The notes under the pieces are model-generated. The model was given only the letters and a program-made list of their open reading frames with translations, had not been told where the DNA came from and ran no database searches. Below are positions 1 to 6,404 of a DNA stretch of 35,911 nt, piece by piece; positions within the stretch are counted from its first letter, which is position 1, and the number at the start of each line of letters is the position of its first letter. Source of the stretch: CAG-217 sp963605415. GTDB lineage: Bacteria; Bacillota; Clostridia; Oscillospirales; Acutalibacteraceae. The DNA lies in contig CAVCUL010000019.1 in NCBI GenBank assembly GCA_963605415.1, positions 1-35,911 on the forward strand. The letters run 5' to 3'. Made by a program: the position numbers and the translations under genes.

Positions 1-1
1 T

Positions 2-1135
2 ATACAGTCTATCGGAACAGGTATCGGAATGGGAGGTGCTGTTTATTATTCAATCCATACTGCTGAAGGTAATAAAAAACAAGCCAATAAATTTATTGCG
101 GCATCTTGGTGGCTGCTTTTCATTGCAAGTATCATATTCACACTTTTAACATTGTTTTTGGCAAACCCAATATTGTCATTATTGGGAGCGAACGGAACCG
201 TTTTAGCCTACGCCACACAATATCTAAAGGTTATTGCATTGGGTGCCACCCTGCAAATCTTCGGTACAGGACTTATTCCTTTCATCAGAAACTATGGAAG
301 TTCCTTTTGGGCAATGTTTGCTATGCTCGGCGGTTTTGTAACAAATGTTATTCTTGATTATTTATTAGTATGGGTTTTTAATCAGGGAATGATAGGAGCT
401 GCTCTTGCTACAATTATTGGGCAAGGCGTTACCCTTTTCATTGCAATAATATACTCAATAAGGGAAAAAAGAGTTTTCATTAGAATTAGAAGAAATGACT
501 TTAGCACCTTCTGTAAATCCATTTTCAAAGTGGGACTTGCTCCGTTTGGTCTCGCATTAACCCCAAACATTTCACTTGTACTCATCAACCGCTTTTCTGC
601 ATTTTATGGAGGGGATAAGGCGATTGCAACCTACGCTTGCATTTCTTACATTATCTGCATTATATATTTGATTTTACAAGGTGTAGGTGATGGCAGCCAG
701 CCTTTGATGAGTCGCTATTATGGCGAAAAAAACGAAAAAGATTTGGCTGAAGTAAAAAGAACAGCATACATTTTTGCTATATTCCTTGCTTTAATCGGAT
801 GTGCAATCATGTTCATTGGCAGAAATCACATCGGCATATTGTTCGGCTCTTCTGACTTTGTAAACGGAGAAATAGCAAAGATTATCCCTATTTTTCTAAT
901 TTCAGTCCCATTCGTCGCTATTACACGCATTTCAACAGCTGCTTTTTACGCAACAGAGAAGGCTACGCTATCTTATATTTTAACATTTATCGAGCCTGTC
1001 CTAATGTTGATATTTATGCTTATCTTACCTCCTCTGTTTGGAGGACAGATAATGATTTGGTGGAGTACTGTTTTAGCAAGAATTTTCTCCGCACTTTTGG
1101 CACTACTGCTAACCAAATCCCATCGAACTATATAA
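2..1135 (+). CDS. MATE-family multidrug/Na+ efflux transporter, 5' end cut by the window
   Basis: Polytopic membrane exporter of the MATE (NorM/DinF-like) family, which extrudes cationic drugs or metabolites in exchange for Na+ or H+. The reading frame is open from base 2, and residues before the first in-window ATG (position 29) still fit the family (Q-S-I-G-T-G-I-G), so the true start lies left of the window. What remains is about 377 residues with roughly ten hydrophobic helices. A family member has about 450 residues and 12 helices, so only the first helices are missing. The C-terminus (HRTI) is intact. Base composition is AT-rich with A/T-ending codons, unlike every gene to the right, which suggests acquired cargo. 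The drug substrate cannot be told from sequence. Confidence 0.88.
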   Translation: MQSIGTGIGMGGAVYYSIHTAEGNKKQANKFIAASWWLLFIASIIFTLLTLFLANPILSLLGANGTVLAYATQYLKVIALGATLQIFGTGLIPFIRNYGSSFWAMFAMLGGFVTNVILDYLLVWVFNQGMIGAALATIIGQGVTLFIAIIYSIREKRVFIRIRRNDFSTFCKSIFKVGLAPFGLALTPNISLVLINRFSAFYGGDKAIATYACISYIICIIYLILQGVGDGSQPLMSRYYGEKNEKDLAEVKRTAYIFAIFLALIGCAIMFIGRNHIGILFGSSDFVNGEIAKIIPIFLISVPFVAITRISTAAFYATEKATLSYILTFIEPVLMLIFMLILPPLFGGQIMIWWSTVLARIFSALLALLLTKSHRTI

Positions 1136-1140
1136 CAAAC

Positions 1141-1180
1141 AAGTCGACAGAGTTTAATCAAAAACCTGTCGACTTATTTT
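1141..1180 (+). terminator. Probable rho-independent terminator after the MATE gene
   Basis: A 10-bp perfect inverted repeat (AAGTCGACAG at 1141-1150, CTGTCGACTT at 1166-1175) lies 5 bases after the stop codon. It has a 15-base loop and is followed by ATTTTATTAT. The tail is T-rich but interrupted, so the call is moderate. Confidence 0.55.
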
Positions 1181-1193
1181 ATTATCGCAATTT

Positions 1194-1307
1194 CTATTCG
1201 CTTTCCTGCATATCCGCATCGGCTTTTGCAATCATCTATCTGTACAGTTCTTTCATACTTTCCAGTGCAAGTATCTGTACCTTACCACCAAAGCCAAACA
1301 CCCAAGG
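1194..1307 (-). pseudogene. Decayed C-terminus of a WYL-domain transcriptional regulator
   Basis: On the minus strand the frame from 1307 reads P-W-V-F-G-F-G-G-K-V-Q-I-L-A-L-E-S-M-K-E-L-Y-R, then an in-frame TAG, then M-I-A-K-A-D-A-D-M-Q-E-S-E and a stop at 1194-1196. The W-V-F-G-F-G-G-K-V-x-I-L-x-x-E-S-(V/M)-x-x-x-Y pattern is what I know from the end of WYL-domain regulators. The frame just upstream (F-D-N-G-G-L-F-A-N-Y-T-Y-T) joins only through a frameshift, and no DNA-binding domain or WYL core is present. I read it as a relic, silenced by a stop and a frameshift. Family assignment is by eye from about 35 residues. Confidence 0.45.
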
Positions 1308-1381
1308 GTATAGGTGTAGTTTGCGAATAATCCTCCATTATCGAAAAATGAACGAATTAACAGGGTAACGACCGCCTTGTC

Positions 1382-1544
1382 CATTAGCAGGATTTTTGGC
1401 TCGATTTTTTCCGCCATTAGCAGAGAGGGCAATTTCATTAGCAAAACAGCGATTTTTTTGCTAATTTTTATTAGCAAGCCATCCACCTGAAAGGCGGACG
1501 ACATTAGTCCTAAATTCCATTAGCAGAGGTCGAATTTGCTAATG
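1382..1544. repeat. Cluster of CATTAGCA octamers in direct and inverted orientation
   Basis: CATTAGCA occurs at 1382-1389, 1415-1422, 1436-1443 and 1518-1525, and its reverse complement TGCTAATG at 1537-1544. Partial copies are ATTAGCA near 1470, forming an inverted repeat with TTGCTAA at 1458, and CATTAGTC at 1502. Starts are 21 to 34 bases apart through an otherwise non-coding AT-rich stretch beside the tRNA-Arg junction. The 1194-1590 region contains no convincing gene apart from the WYL relic. The arrangement resembles clustered protein-binding sites (integrase arm sites or iterons); that reading is inference. Confidence 0.6.
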
Positions 1545-1584
1545 AAAATTTGTGATTTCTCGTTTTTGTTGTTTCTTCGCAAAA

Positions 1585-1629
1585 ATGAAAAAACGCCGGA
1601 AACCCTTGATTTTACTGGGCTTTCCGGCG
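1585..1629 (-). terminator. Rho-independent terminator of the tRNA-Arg gene
   Basis: A 9-bp GC-rich stem (CGCCGGAAA at 1594-1602 with TTTCCGGCG at 1621-1629) lies directly downstream of tRNA-Arg on the minus strand. It is followed on that strand by a run of T residues (complement of the A-run at 1585-1593). Confidence 0.8.
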
Positions 1630-1639
1630 GAGTTTTTGG

Positions 1640-1713
1640 CGTTCCCGAGGTGATTCGAACACCCGACCTACCGCTTAGGAGGCGGTCGCTCTATCCAGCT
1701 GAGCTACGGAAAC
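1640..1713 (-). tRNA. tRNA-Arg (anticodon CCT), complete
   Basis: The reverse complement folds as a full cloverleaf. The acceptor is GTTTCCG/CGGGAAC with one G-T pair, and the D-arm is GCTC..GAGC. The anticodon stem is ACCGC/GCGGT around loop CTCCTAA, giving anticodon CCT, which reads AGG. The T-arm is GGGTG TTCGAAT CACCT. CCA is not encoded, and the discriminator is G. It has its own promoter (1732-1760) and terminator and lies in AT-rich flanking DNA. A truncated second tRNA-Arg(CCT) begins 83 bases upstream on the same strand. Confidence 0.93.
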
Positions 1714-1731
1714 ATCTTTAAAATCTATTCA

Positions 1732-1760
1732 ATTATGGACTTAAACTAACTCATTGTCAA
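1732..1760 (-). promoter_or_regulatory. Sigma-A promoter for tRNA-Arg
   Basis: On the minus strand: TTGACA (1755-1760), 17-base spacer, CATAAT (1732-1737). The expected start of transcription is about 10-15 bases before the mature tRNA 5' end at 1713. Confidence 0.75.
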
Positions 1761-1796
1761 TCACTTTTGCTCCAAAGGCGGTCGTTGTAATTGTTT

Positions 1797-1836
1797 CTTA
1801 GGAGGCGGTCGCTCTATCCAACTGAGCTAACGGGAC
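1797..1836 (-). pseudogene. Truncated 5' half of a second tRNA-Arg (CCT)
   Basis: The minus strand from 1836 reads GTCCCGT (acceptor 5' strand), TA, the D-arm, and the 5' anticodon stem and loop ACCGC-CTCCTAA, then one more G. Beyond 1797 no 3' anticodon stem, T-arm or acceptor 3' strand follows. It shares 24 consecutive bases with the complete tRNA-Arg across the D-arm and anticodon arm, but has a different acceptor sequence. The break coincides with the change from AT-rich to GC-rich DNA, as expected if an element integrated in the anticodon arm. Confidence 0.75.
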
Positions 1837-1871
1837 GGGTGGTATTCTGTTTGATAAAAGGCGGCGGGGCA

Positions 1872-2002
1872 AATCCCTCCACCACCTGCGGTGGTCCCCC
1901 TCCCTTTACAAGGGAGGCAAAGAGGTTAAAGGGAGGCAAATCGGTTACAACATCTTAGCCCCCCTTGCAAAGGGGGGATGCGGCGCAGCCGCAGGGGGGA
2001 TT
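1872..2002 (+). repeat. Composite palindromic intergenic repeat, copy 1
   Basis: Runs from AATCCCTCC to GGGGGGATT. Internal hairpins in order: CCACC-TGC-GGTGG, CCTCCCTT-TAC-AAGGGAGG, CCCCCCTTGCAAAGGGGGG and GCGGC-GCA-GCCGC. This copy carries an extra partial duplication of the second module (about 1921-1940). It fills most of the 1837-2070 gap between the tRNA-Arg fragment and the tRNA-Glu terminator; nothing coding was seen there. Confidence 0.8.
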
Positions 2003-2070
2003 GCGCGGTTTTTATTCCCTAATTTTATGTAACATCTCTTTGCACTGCGGGCTAAATGCAAACAGATAAA

Positions 2071-2094
2071 GAAAAAGCCACCCTATAGGTGACT
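2071..2094 (-). terminator. Terminator of the tRNA-Met/tRNA-Glu unit
   Basis: The minus-strand transcript forms AGTCACC/GGTGGCT (7 bp with one G-T pair, TATAG loop) followed by TTTTTC. The stem forms properly only in the minus-strand transcript, which fits the tRNA pair upstream. Confidence 0.65.
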
Positions 2095-2114
2095 GCTTCC
2101 CTTACAAATTCCTA

Positions 2115-2189
2115 TGGTGACCCGGACGAGAATCGAACTCGTGTTACCGCCGTGAAAGGGCGGTGTCTTAACCTCTTGACCACCGGGCC
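2115..2189 (-). tRNA. tRNA-Glu (anticodon TTC)
   Basis: The reverse complement gives acceptor GGCCCGG/CCGGGTC, anticodon stem CCGCC/GGCGG around CTTTCAC (anticodon TTC), T-arm ACGAG TTCGATT CTCGT, and an encoded CCA. It lies one base downstream of tRNA-Met and is presumably processed from the same transcript. Confidence 0.95.
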
Positions 2190-2190
2190 A

Positions 2191-2267
2191 TGGTGGCTTT
2201 AACTGGATTCGAACCAGTGACACCACGGGTATGAACCGTGTGCTCTAGCCAACTGAGCTATAAAGCC
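2191..2267 (-). tRNA. tRNA-Met (CAT), elongator type
   Basis: The reverse complement gives acceptor GGCTTTA/TAAAGCC, anticodon stem CACGG/CCGTG around TTCATAC, T-arm CACTGG TTCGAAT CCAGT, and an encoded CCA. It lacks the GGG/CCC anticodon stem of initiator tRNA, so it is called elongator. A tRNA-Ile2 with lysidine-modified CAT cannot be fully excluded but the CGGTTCATACCCG core favours Met. Confidence 0.93.
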
Positions 2268-2290
2268 ATATTGAAAAACTTGCAAACAGA

Positions 2291-2319
2291 ATTATAGCCG
2301 ATTGCACCCCGTTTGTCAA
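2291..2319 (-). promoter_or_regulatory. Consensus sigma-A promoter for tRNA-Met/tRNA-Glu
   Basis: Minus strand: TTGACA (2314-2319), 17-base spacer, TATAAT (2291-2296). This is a perfect consensus, as expected for stable RNA. Confidence 0.9.
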
Positions 2320-2358
2320 CACTTTTTTTGCAAAACTGAAAAGATGTCTGCCCCATTA

Positions 2359-2397
2359 GCACATTTGTTTGACAAGAAAGAGGCCAAATGCTATACT
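2359..2397 (+). promoter_or_regulatory. lexA promoter with overlapping candidate LexA operator
   Basis: TTGACA (2369-2374), 17-base spacer and TATACT (2392-2397) form a strong promoter. Overlapping its -35 box, GCACATTTGTTT (2359-2370) matches the Gram-positive SOS box GAAC-N4-GTTC except for one base in each half. This suggests lexA represses itself. The promoter is clear; the operator is inference. Confidence 0.65.
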
Positions 2398-2433
2398 GTC
2401 TTTAATATTGCTTTTAATAAAGGAGGCCTCGGC

Positions 2434-3027
2434 ATGGACGCGCTCAGCAGTATGCAGCAAAAAATTCTGCGCTATATTCAGCGCGCCTTGGAGGAGCGGG
2501 GCGTGGCGCCCTCCGTGCGGGAGATTGGCGACGCGGTGGGGCTCAGCTCCACCTCCTCCGTGCAATATAATCTGAACAAACTGGAGCAAATGGGCTGCAT
2601 TGAGCGAGACCCCAACTGCAAGCGCACCATCCGACTGCCCGGCCACGGCGCACGGGTGGCCCAGGTGCCGCTTTTAGGTACGGTGACCGCCGGTGTGCCC
2701 ATTCTTGCTACCCAGTCCATTGAAGAATACATACCCGTATTCGGCGCCCGACCGGAGGAGGAGCTGTTTGCCCTCCATGTGCGGGGCGACAGCATGATCG
2801 GTGCCCATATTGAGGATGGCGACATTGTGGTAGTGGAGCGCACCCCGGTGGCTGAGAACGGCCAGATCGTGGTGGCGATGATCGACGAGGAGGCCACGGT
2901 AAAACGGTTTTATAAAGAGAACGGCCACTTCCGTCTGCAGCCGGAGAACGACGCCTACGCCCCTATTCTTGTGGACGAATTGGCAGTGCTGGGGCGGGTA
3001 AAATTCGTAATTCGGCAATACTATTAA
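2434..3027 (+). CDS. lexA: LexA SOS-response repressor
   Basis: Represses DNA-damage genes by binding SOS boxes; contact with activated RecA triggers self-cleavage. The 197-residue product has an N-terminal winged helix (1-70; recognition region S-T-S-S-V-Q-Y-N-L) and a C-terminal S24-type peptidase domain. The cleavage site Ala86-Gly87 (T-A-G-V-P), nucleophile Ser120 (G-D-S-M) and general base Lys157 (A-T-V-K-R) are all present, so it should be active. The frame extends upstream to 2302, but the start is placed at 2434: AAAGGAGG lies 7 bases before it, and the extension would run through the promoter. It is the first gene of a plus-strand run, 42 bases before the Mrp gene. Confidence 0.95.
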   Translation: MDALSSMQQKILRYIQRALEERGVAPSVREIGDAVGLSSTSSVQYNLNKLEQMGCIERDPNCKRTIRLPGHGARVAQVPLLGTVTAGVPILATQSIEEYIPVFGARPEEELFALHVRGDSMIGAHIEDGDIVVVERTPVAENGQIVVAMIDEEATVKRFYKENGHFRLQPENDAYAPILVDELAVLGRVKFVIRQYY

Positions 3028-3069
3028 GAGATTTTCCGGCGTTTGCGCCGGTATACAGAGGTGCTGTAA

Positions 3070-3891
3070 ATGAGCGAAAACTGTAATCATAACTGTGAAG
3101 GCTGTCAGGCGGATTGTAGCAGCAAAAAGGCGGACTTCAAGCAGCCTGCCAACAAATACAGTCATATCAAAAAAGTGATCGGCGTGGTCAGCGGCAAGGG
3201 CGGCGTAGGCAAGAGCCTGGTCACCTGCCTGCTGGCCGCCGGGTGCGCCAAGGCAGGACTGAAAGTAGGCGTGCTGGACGCGGATATTACCGGTCCCAGC
3301 GTGCCAAAGTCCTTTGGCGTGCACAGCAGGGCCTTGCAGGACGGCGAGTCCCTGCTGCCTGCCGTTACGGACGGCGGGATCAAATTGATGAGCATTAACC
3401 TGCTGCTGGAGAGCGAGAGCGCCCCGGTGGTGTGGCGCGGCCCAGTGATCAGCGGGGTCATCAACCAGTTTTGGTCCGATGTGCGCTGGGGCGATCTGGA
3501 CTACCTGTTTGTGGATATGCCTCCGGGCACCGGCGATGTGGCGCTGACCGTATTCCAAAGCCTGCCGGTGGACGGCATTGTAATCGTCACAACCCCACAG
3601 GATCTGGTGCAGATGATCGTGGAAAAGGCCTTTCATATGGCCAAGATGATGAAAGTGCCGGTGCTGGGCCTGGTGGAGAATATGAGCTCCTATGTGTGCC
3701 CGGACTGCGGCAAATCCCACCCGCTGTTCGGCACCTCTAAAGTGGAGGAGACTGCGGCGGCGCTGGGCGTGCCGGTACTGGCAAAATTGCCTTTGGACCC
3801 GGCGGTGAACGCCCTGGTGGACGCCGGTCGGGTGGAAGATGTGCAGCGCCCGGAGCTGCAAGAATTTATTGATGTGCTGAAAGGAGCATAA
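3070..3891 (+). CDS. Mrp/NBP35 (ApbC)-family iron-sulfur carrier ATPase
   Basis: Cytosolic P-loop protein that in its family holds a bridging Fe-S cluster and passes it to target apoproteins. Of 273 residues, 41-49 form the deviant Walker A motif S-G-K-G-G-V-G-K-S. The switch region reads M-P-P-G-T-G-D-V, and C210-P-D-C213 is the family's cluster-binding CxxC. The N-terminus has extra cysteines (C5, C9, C12, C16) like the NBP35-type ferredoxin-like extension, and lacks the DUF59 domain of some Mrp proteins. AGAGGTG precedes the ATG. The next gene starts 4 bases after its stop, so the two are co-transcribed. The client proteins are unknown. Confidence 0.9.
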   Translation: MSENCNHNCEGCQADCSSKKADFKQPANKYSHIKKVIGVVSGKGGVGKSLVTCLLAAGCAKAGLKVGVLDADITGPSVPKSFGVHSRALQDGESLLPAVTDGGIKLMSINLLLESESAPVVWRGPVISGVINQFWSDVRWGDLDYLFVDMPPGTGDVALTVFQSLPVDGIVIVTTPQDLVQMIVEKAFHMAKMMKVPVLGLVENMSSYVCPDCGKSHPLFGTSKVEETAAALGVPVLAKLPLDPAVNALVDAGRVEDVQRPELQEFIDVLKGA

Positions 3892-3895
3892 CCCT

Positions 3896-4393
3896 ATGGC
3901 TAAGCGTCAGGATTATATCAGTTGGGACGAGTATTTTATGGGCATTTCCCTGCTCAGCTGTTTGCGCAGTAAGGACCCCAATACCCAGGTGGGTGCCTGT
4001 ATCGTCAACAGCGACAATCACATTGTCAGCGTGGGCTACAACGGTCTGCCCCGGGGTTGCAGCGACGACGAGTACCCTTGGGACCGCACCGCCGATGACC
4101 CCAACCAAACCAAGTACCCCTTTGTGTGCCATGCGGAGCTGAACGCCATTTTGAACGCCGGGGGCAACAGCCTAAAGGACTGCCGCATTTATGTGGCGCT
4201 GTTCCCCTGCAACGAGTGCGCCAAGGCCATTATCCAAAGCGGCATTAACGAAGTGATCTATATCAGCGACAAGTACGCCGACTCGGCGGCCACTTTAGCC
4301 AGCAAGCGTATGCTGGCCTCCGCCGGGGTAACGCTGACCCGCTTTGCCAGCGACAAGACCATTACCATCTCGTTTGACGAAAAGGAAGTTTAA
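3896..4393 (+). CDS. comEB: dCMP deaminase, ComEB-like
   Basis: Zinc-dependent deamination of dCMP to dUMP, feeding thymidylate synthesis. The 165-residue protein carries the cytidine-deaminase signature: His79-Ala-Glu81 (zinc ligand and proton shuttle) and P104-C105-N-E-C108 (zinc ligands). The N-terminal S-K-D-P-N-T-Q-V-G-A and the G-Y-N-G-L-P-R-G loop are typical of deoxycytidylate deaminases. Length is normal. It lies 4 bases after the Mrp gene with AAGGAG upstream, and the next gene begins 2 bases after its stop, indicating tight coupling. The uracil-DNA glycosylase elsewhere in this window handles one consequence of a high dUTP pool, but no direct link is shown. Confidence 0.92.
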   Translation: MAKRQDYISWDEYFMGISLLSCLRSKDPNTQVGACIVNSDNHIVSVGYNGLPRGCSDDEYPWDRTADDPNQTKYPFVCHAELNAILNAGGNSLKDCRIYVALFPCNECAKAIIQSGINEVIYISDKYADSAATLASKRMLASAGVTLTRFASDKTITISFDEKEV

Positions 4394-4395
4394 CT

Positions 4396-5031
4396 ATGCC
4401 AAACCCGGTCACTGCCGGTGAGACGGCGCCCAAAACGGCGCTGCCCGCCCAGGTGGATATTTACGATTTTGACAAGACCCTGGTGCCCTTTGACAGCGGC
4501 TCCCTGTTTATCGGCTACTGTGCCCTGCATTACCCCTGGGTTCTGGTCTATCTGCCGGTATGGTTTGCGGCATGCGTGCTGTTTGCGCTACACATTCTGT
4601 CCCTGCAAAAATTCAAAAATTTGTGCTTCGGCTTTTTGCCCCTGGTGCCGGTGCAGCGGGCGGCAAAGGGTTTTTGGGACAAGCATTTGCACCGGGTGTA
4701 TCCCTGGTTTACCCAAAGTGATCGCCCGGCGGTAATCATCAGCGCATCGCCGGACTTTTTGCTGGAGGAATTGCAACAACGGTTGGAGCTGCCCTATCTG
4801 CTGTGTACCCGGCACAATCGAAAAACCGGGCGGATTCTGGGGCAGAACTGCCGAGGAGAAGAAAAAGTTCGCCGTTTTTACCGGGCGTTCCCGGGTGTGC
4901 AGGCGGTGGATGTGTATTCCGACTCTTTGGGCCACGACAAGCCCATTTTCGGCCTGGCTACCGGCACCTGTTACCATGTGACCGGTCACACACCTCACGC
5001 CTTTGACTACCAAACCCAATACAAAGACTGA
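4396..5031 (+). CDS. HAD-superfamily (IB) phosphatase, membrane-associated
   Basis: Haloacid-dehalogenase-type phosphohydrolase of 211 residues. Motif I is D24-F-D26-K-T28, motif II Ser116 in S-A-S-P, a Lys in G-E-E-K, and motif IV Y-S-D176-S-x3-D181. A hydrophobic stretch (about 44-68) in the cap suggests membrane association, and the layout resembles PgpC-like phosphatidylglycerophosphatases and other subfamily IB enzymes. The substrate is not determined; a phospholipid or small phosphomonoester is plausible. AAGGAAG precedes the ATG, and the start codon is 2 bases after the dCMP deaminase stop, so it belongs to the same operon. Confidence 0.8.
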   Translation: MPNPVTAGETAPKTALPAQVDIYDFDKTLVPFDSGSLFIGYCALHYPWVLVYLPVWFAACVLFALHILSLQKFKNLCFGFLPLVPVQRAAKGFWDKHLHRVYPWFTQSDRPAVIISASPDFLLEELQQRLELPYLLCTRHNRKTGRILGQNCRGEEKVRRFYRAFPGVQAVDVYSDSLGHDKPIFGLATGTCYHVTGHTPHAFDYQTQYKD

Positions 5032-5053
5032 CATTTTTTAAGGATTTTCCGAA

Positions 5054-6334
5054 ATGAGAAAAAATTTACCCATTGTTTTGCTTTCTGCGCTGGTGGTCAT
5101 CGGGCTGCTGGTGGGCGTTGGCTACTATTTTCACAGCTATCGGGACGGCAAAGCTGCCGACGAGGGGCTGACGGTGGTCACTGCTGAGAGCACCACCGCC
5201 TCCAATCAACGCACCCTGTTGGCGGAGAATAAGGACGGCGATTTTCAACTGTATGCACAGGGAGACAACGCCATCTTGGTTCATCAGGGCAAAAGCAAAA
5301 CCTTTACCGGCTGGAGCCAGTACCTAACCAAAGAGCGGCCCAAGCTTTATTACACAGACCTGAACGGCGACAAAAAGAAAGAACTGGTGGTGCGCCTGGT
5401 CAGCAACATCGACCAGTCCACCGGGGAAGAACTGTATGCCTATGACCTGTATGTGCTCACCCCCCACAAACAAAAGGACGGCGGCTTTGAATACGACCTT
5501 GTGGTAGCCAACCGGGAAAGCTGGAAGCAGCCATTTACCCAGGCGGTGAAGTGCAGCGTCACCCAGCTGAAGAATGACCCCTTGCGGGTGCAGGTGGCCA
5601 TGGGCAGTACCTCTGACAGCCTGAGCTTTGATGAAAGCACCGGCATTTCCACCTCCAAATATACCGGCTTTTCCAGGGCGGAGACCACCACAGACGGCAC
5701 GCCGCAGACCATTTATGCCTGGGACTACGGCATTGGCACCTACACCGTGGAGGACGGGCAAATCAAGGTGAAAATCGCGGTACGCATCGACTACAAGCCC
5801 TCCCGCCAAATCAAAATCATCGGCTATGCCTACTGCACGCTGAATTACGACGGCAACGGCTTCTCCTTAAAAAAAGGCAGCGTCTATTATCGGGCGGCCA
5901 AGGATTACCGTATCACCGACCCGCGGGATGCGGCAGCGCAGGACTGGGAATACAGTCTGACCAACGCCTCCGGCACCGCAGGCATTGCCGAGTCCCAGCT
6001 GAGCCGTGTGGAGGGCACATTCACCATCCCGGACAGCGGTGCGGACGGGGTGCTGTCCTTTAGCAGTCTGGACAGCCAGATTAAAGCGGTAAGCGCCGTG
6101 CGCTTTACCAACAAGCAGATTGTACTGACGGCGGCAGAGGGCTACAGTTTTATGCAAAACTCCGTGAACGCACGGGACTACGCCGTGCAAATCACCTTAG
6201 ATAAAGTCTCCTATCGCATTGACAAAAGCGCAAAAATCACAGAAGAAGACGGCCGCAGCGTGCTCACCTTTACTCTGGACAAAAGCTACAAGCGCAGCGA
6301 CCTGCAAAAGGTGACCCTGCGCTTTGGCGCATAA
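5054..6334 (+). CDS. Membrane-anchored extracytoplasmic protein with FG-GAP-like segment
   Basis: No specific function recognised. The 426-residue product starts with an uncleaved-looking signal anchor (about 5-27, flanked by M-R-K-N) and continues as a soluble, presumably extracellular domain. Around residue 100 a D-L-N-G-D-K-K-K-E-L segment resembles the calcium-binding loop of FG-GAP/VCBS repeats. The rest is beta-rich and ends in L-R-F-G-A. A weak AAGGA precedes the ATG. It lies 22 bases after the HAD gene, in the same run. A second protein of similar plan is encoded at 28634-30247. Confidence 0.75.
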   Translation: MRKNLPIVLLSALVVIGLLVGVGYYFHSYRDGKAADEGLTVVTAESTTASNQRTLLAENKDGDFQLYAQGDNAILVHQGKSKTFTGWSQYLTKERPKLYYTDLNGDKKKELVVRLVSNIDQSTGEELYAYDLYVLTPHKQKDGGFEYDLVVANRESWKQPFTQAVKCSVTQLKNDPLRVQVAMGSTSDSLSFDESTGISTSKYTGFSRAETTTDGTPQTIYAWDYGIGTYTVEDGQIKVKIAVRIDYKPSRQIKIIGYAYCTLNYDGNGFSLKKGSVYYRAAKDYRITDPRDAAAQDWEYSLTNASGTAGIAESQLSRVEGTFTIPDSGADGVLSFSSLDSQIKAVSAVRFTNKQIVLTAAEGYSFMQNSVNARDYAVQITLDKVSYRIDKSAKITEEDGRSVLTFTLDKSYKRSDLQKVTLRFGA

Positions 6335-6404
6335 GCAATCTTTCTTTTTTCGTCCCGACGGCGACACGGCTTTATTTTGTTAGACAACTTGCGGAGGCAT
6401 CGTT

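Noticed and set aside
1253..1504. 83-codon minus-strand frame over the CATTAGCA cluster
   Set aside because: No ribosome site or recognisable domain. Its internal L-L-M repeats come from the octamer repeats, and the better match (WYL relic) lies in another frame.
1536..1721. Short frame ending in P-E-V-I-R-T-P-D-L-P-L-R-R-R
   Set aside because: This is the familiar false translation of the strand opposite a tRNA, here tRNA-Arg.
2674..3861. 395-codon minus-strand frame over lexA and the Mrp gene
   Set aside because: It lies antisense to two genes with intact catalytic motifs and shows only low-complexity H/Q/A-rich sequence.
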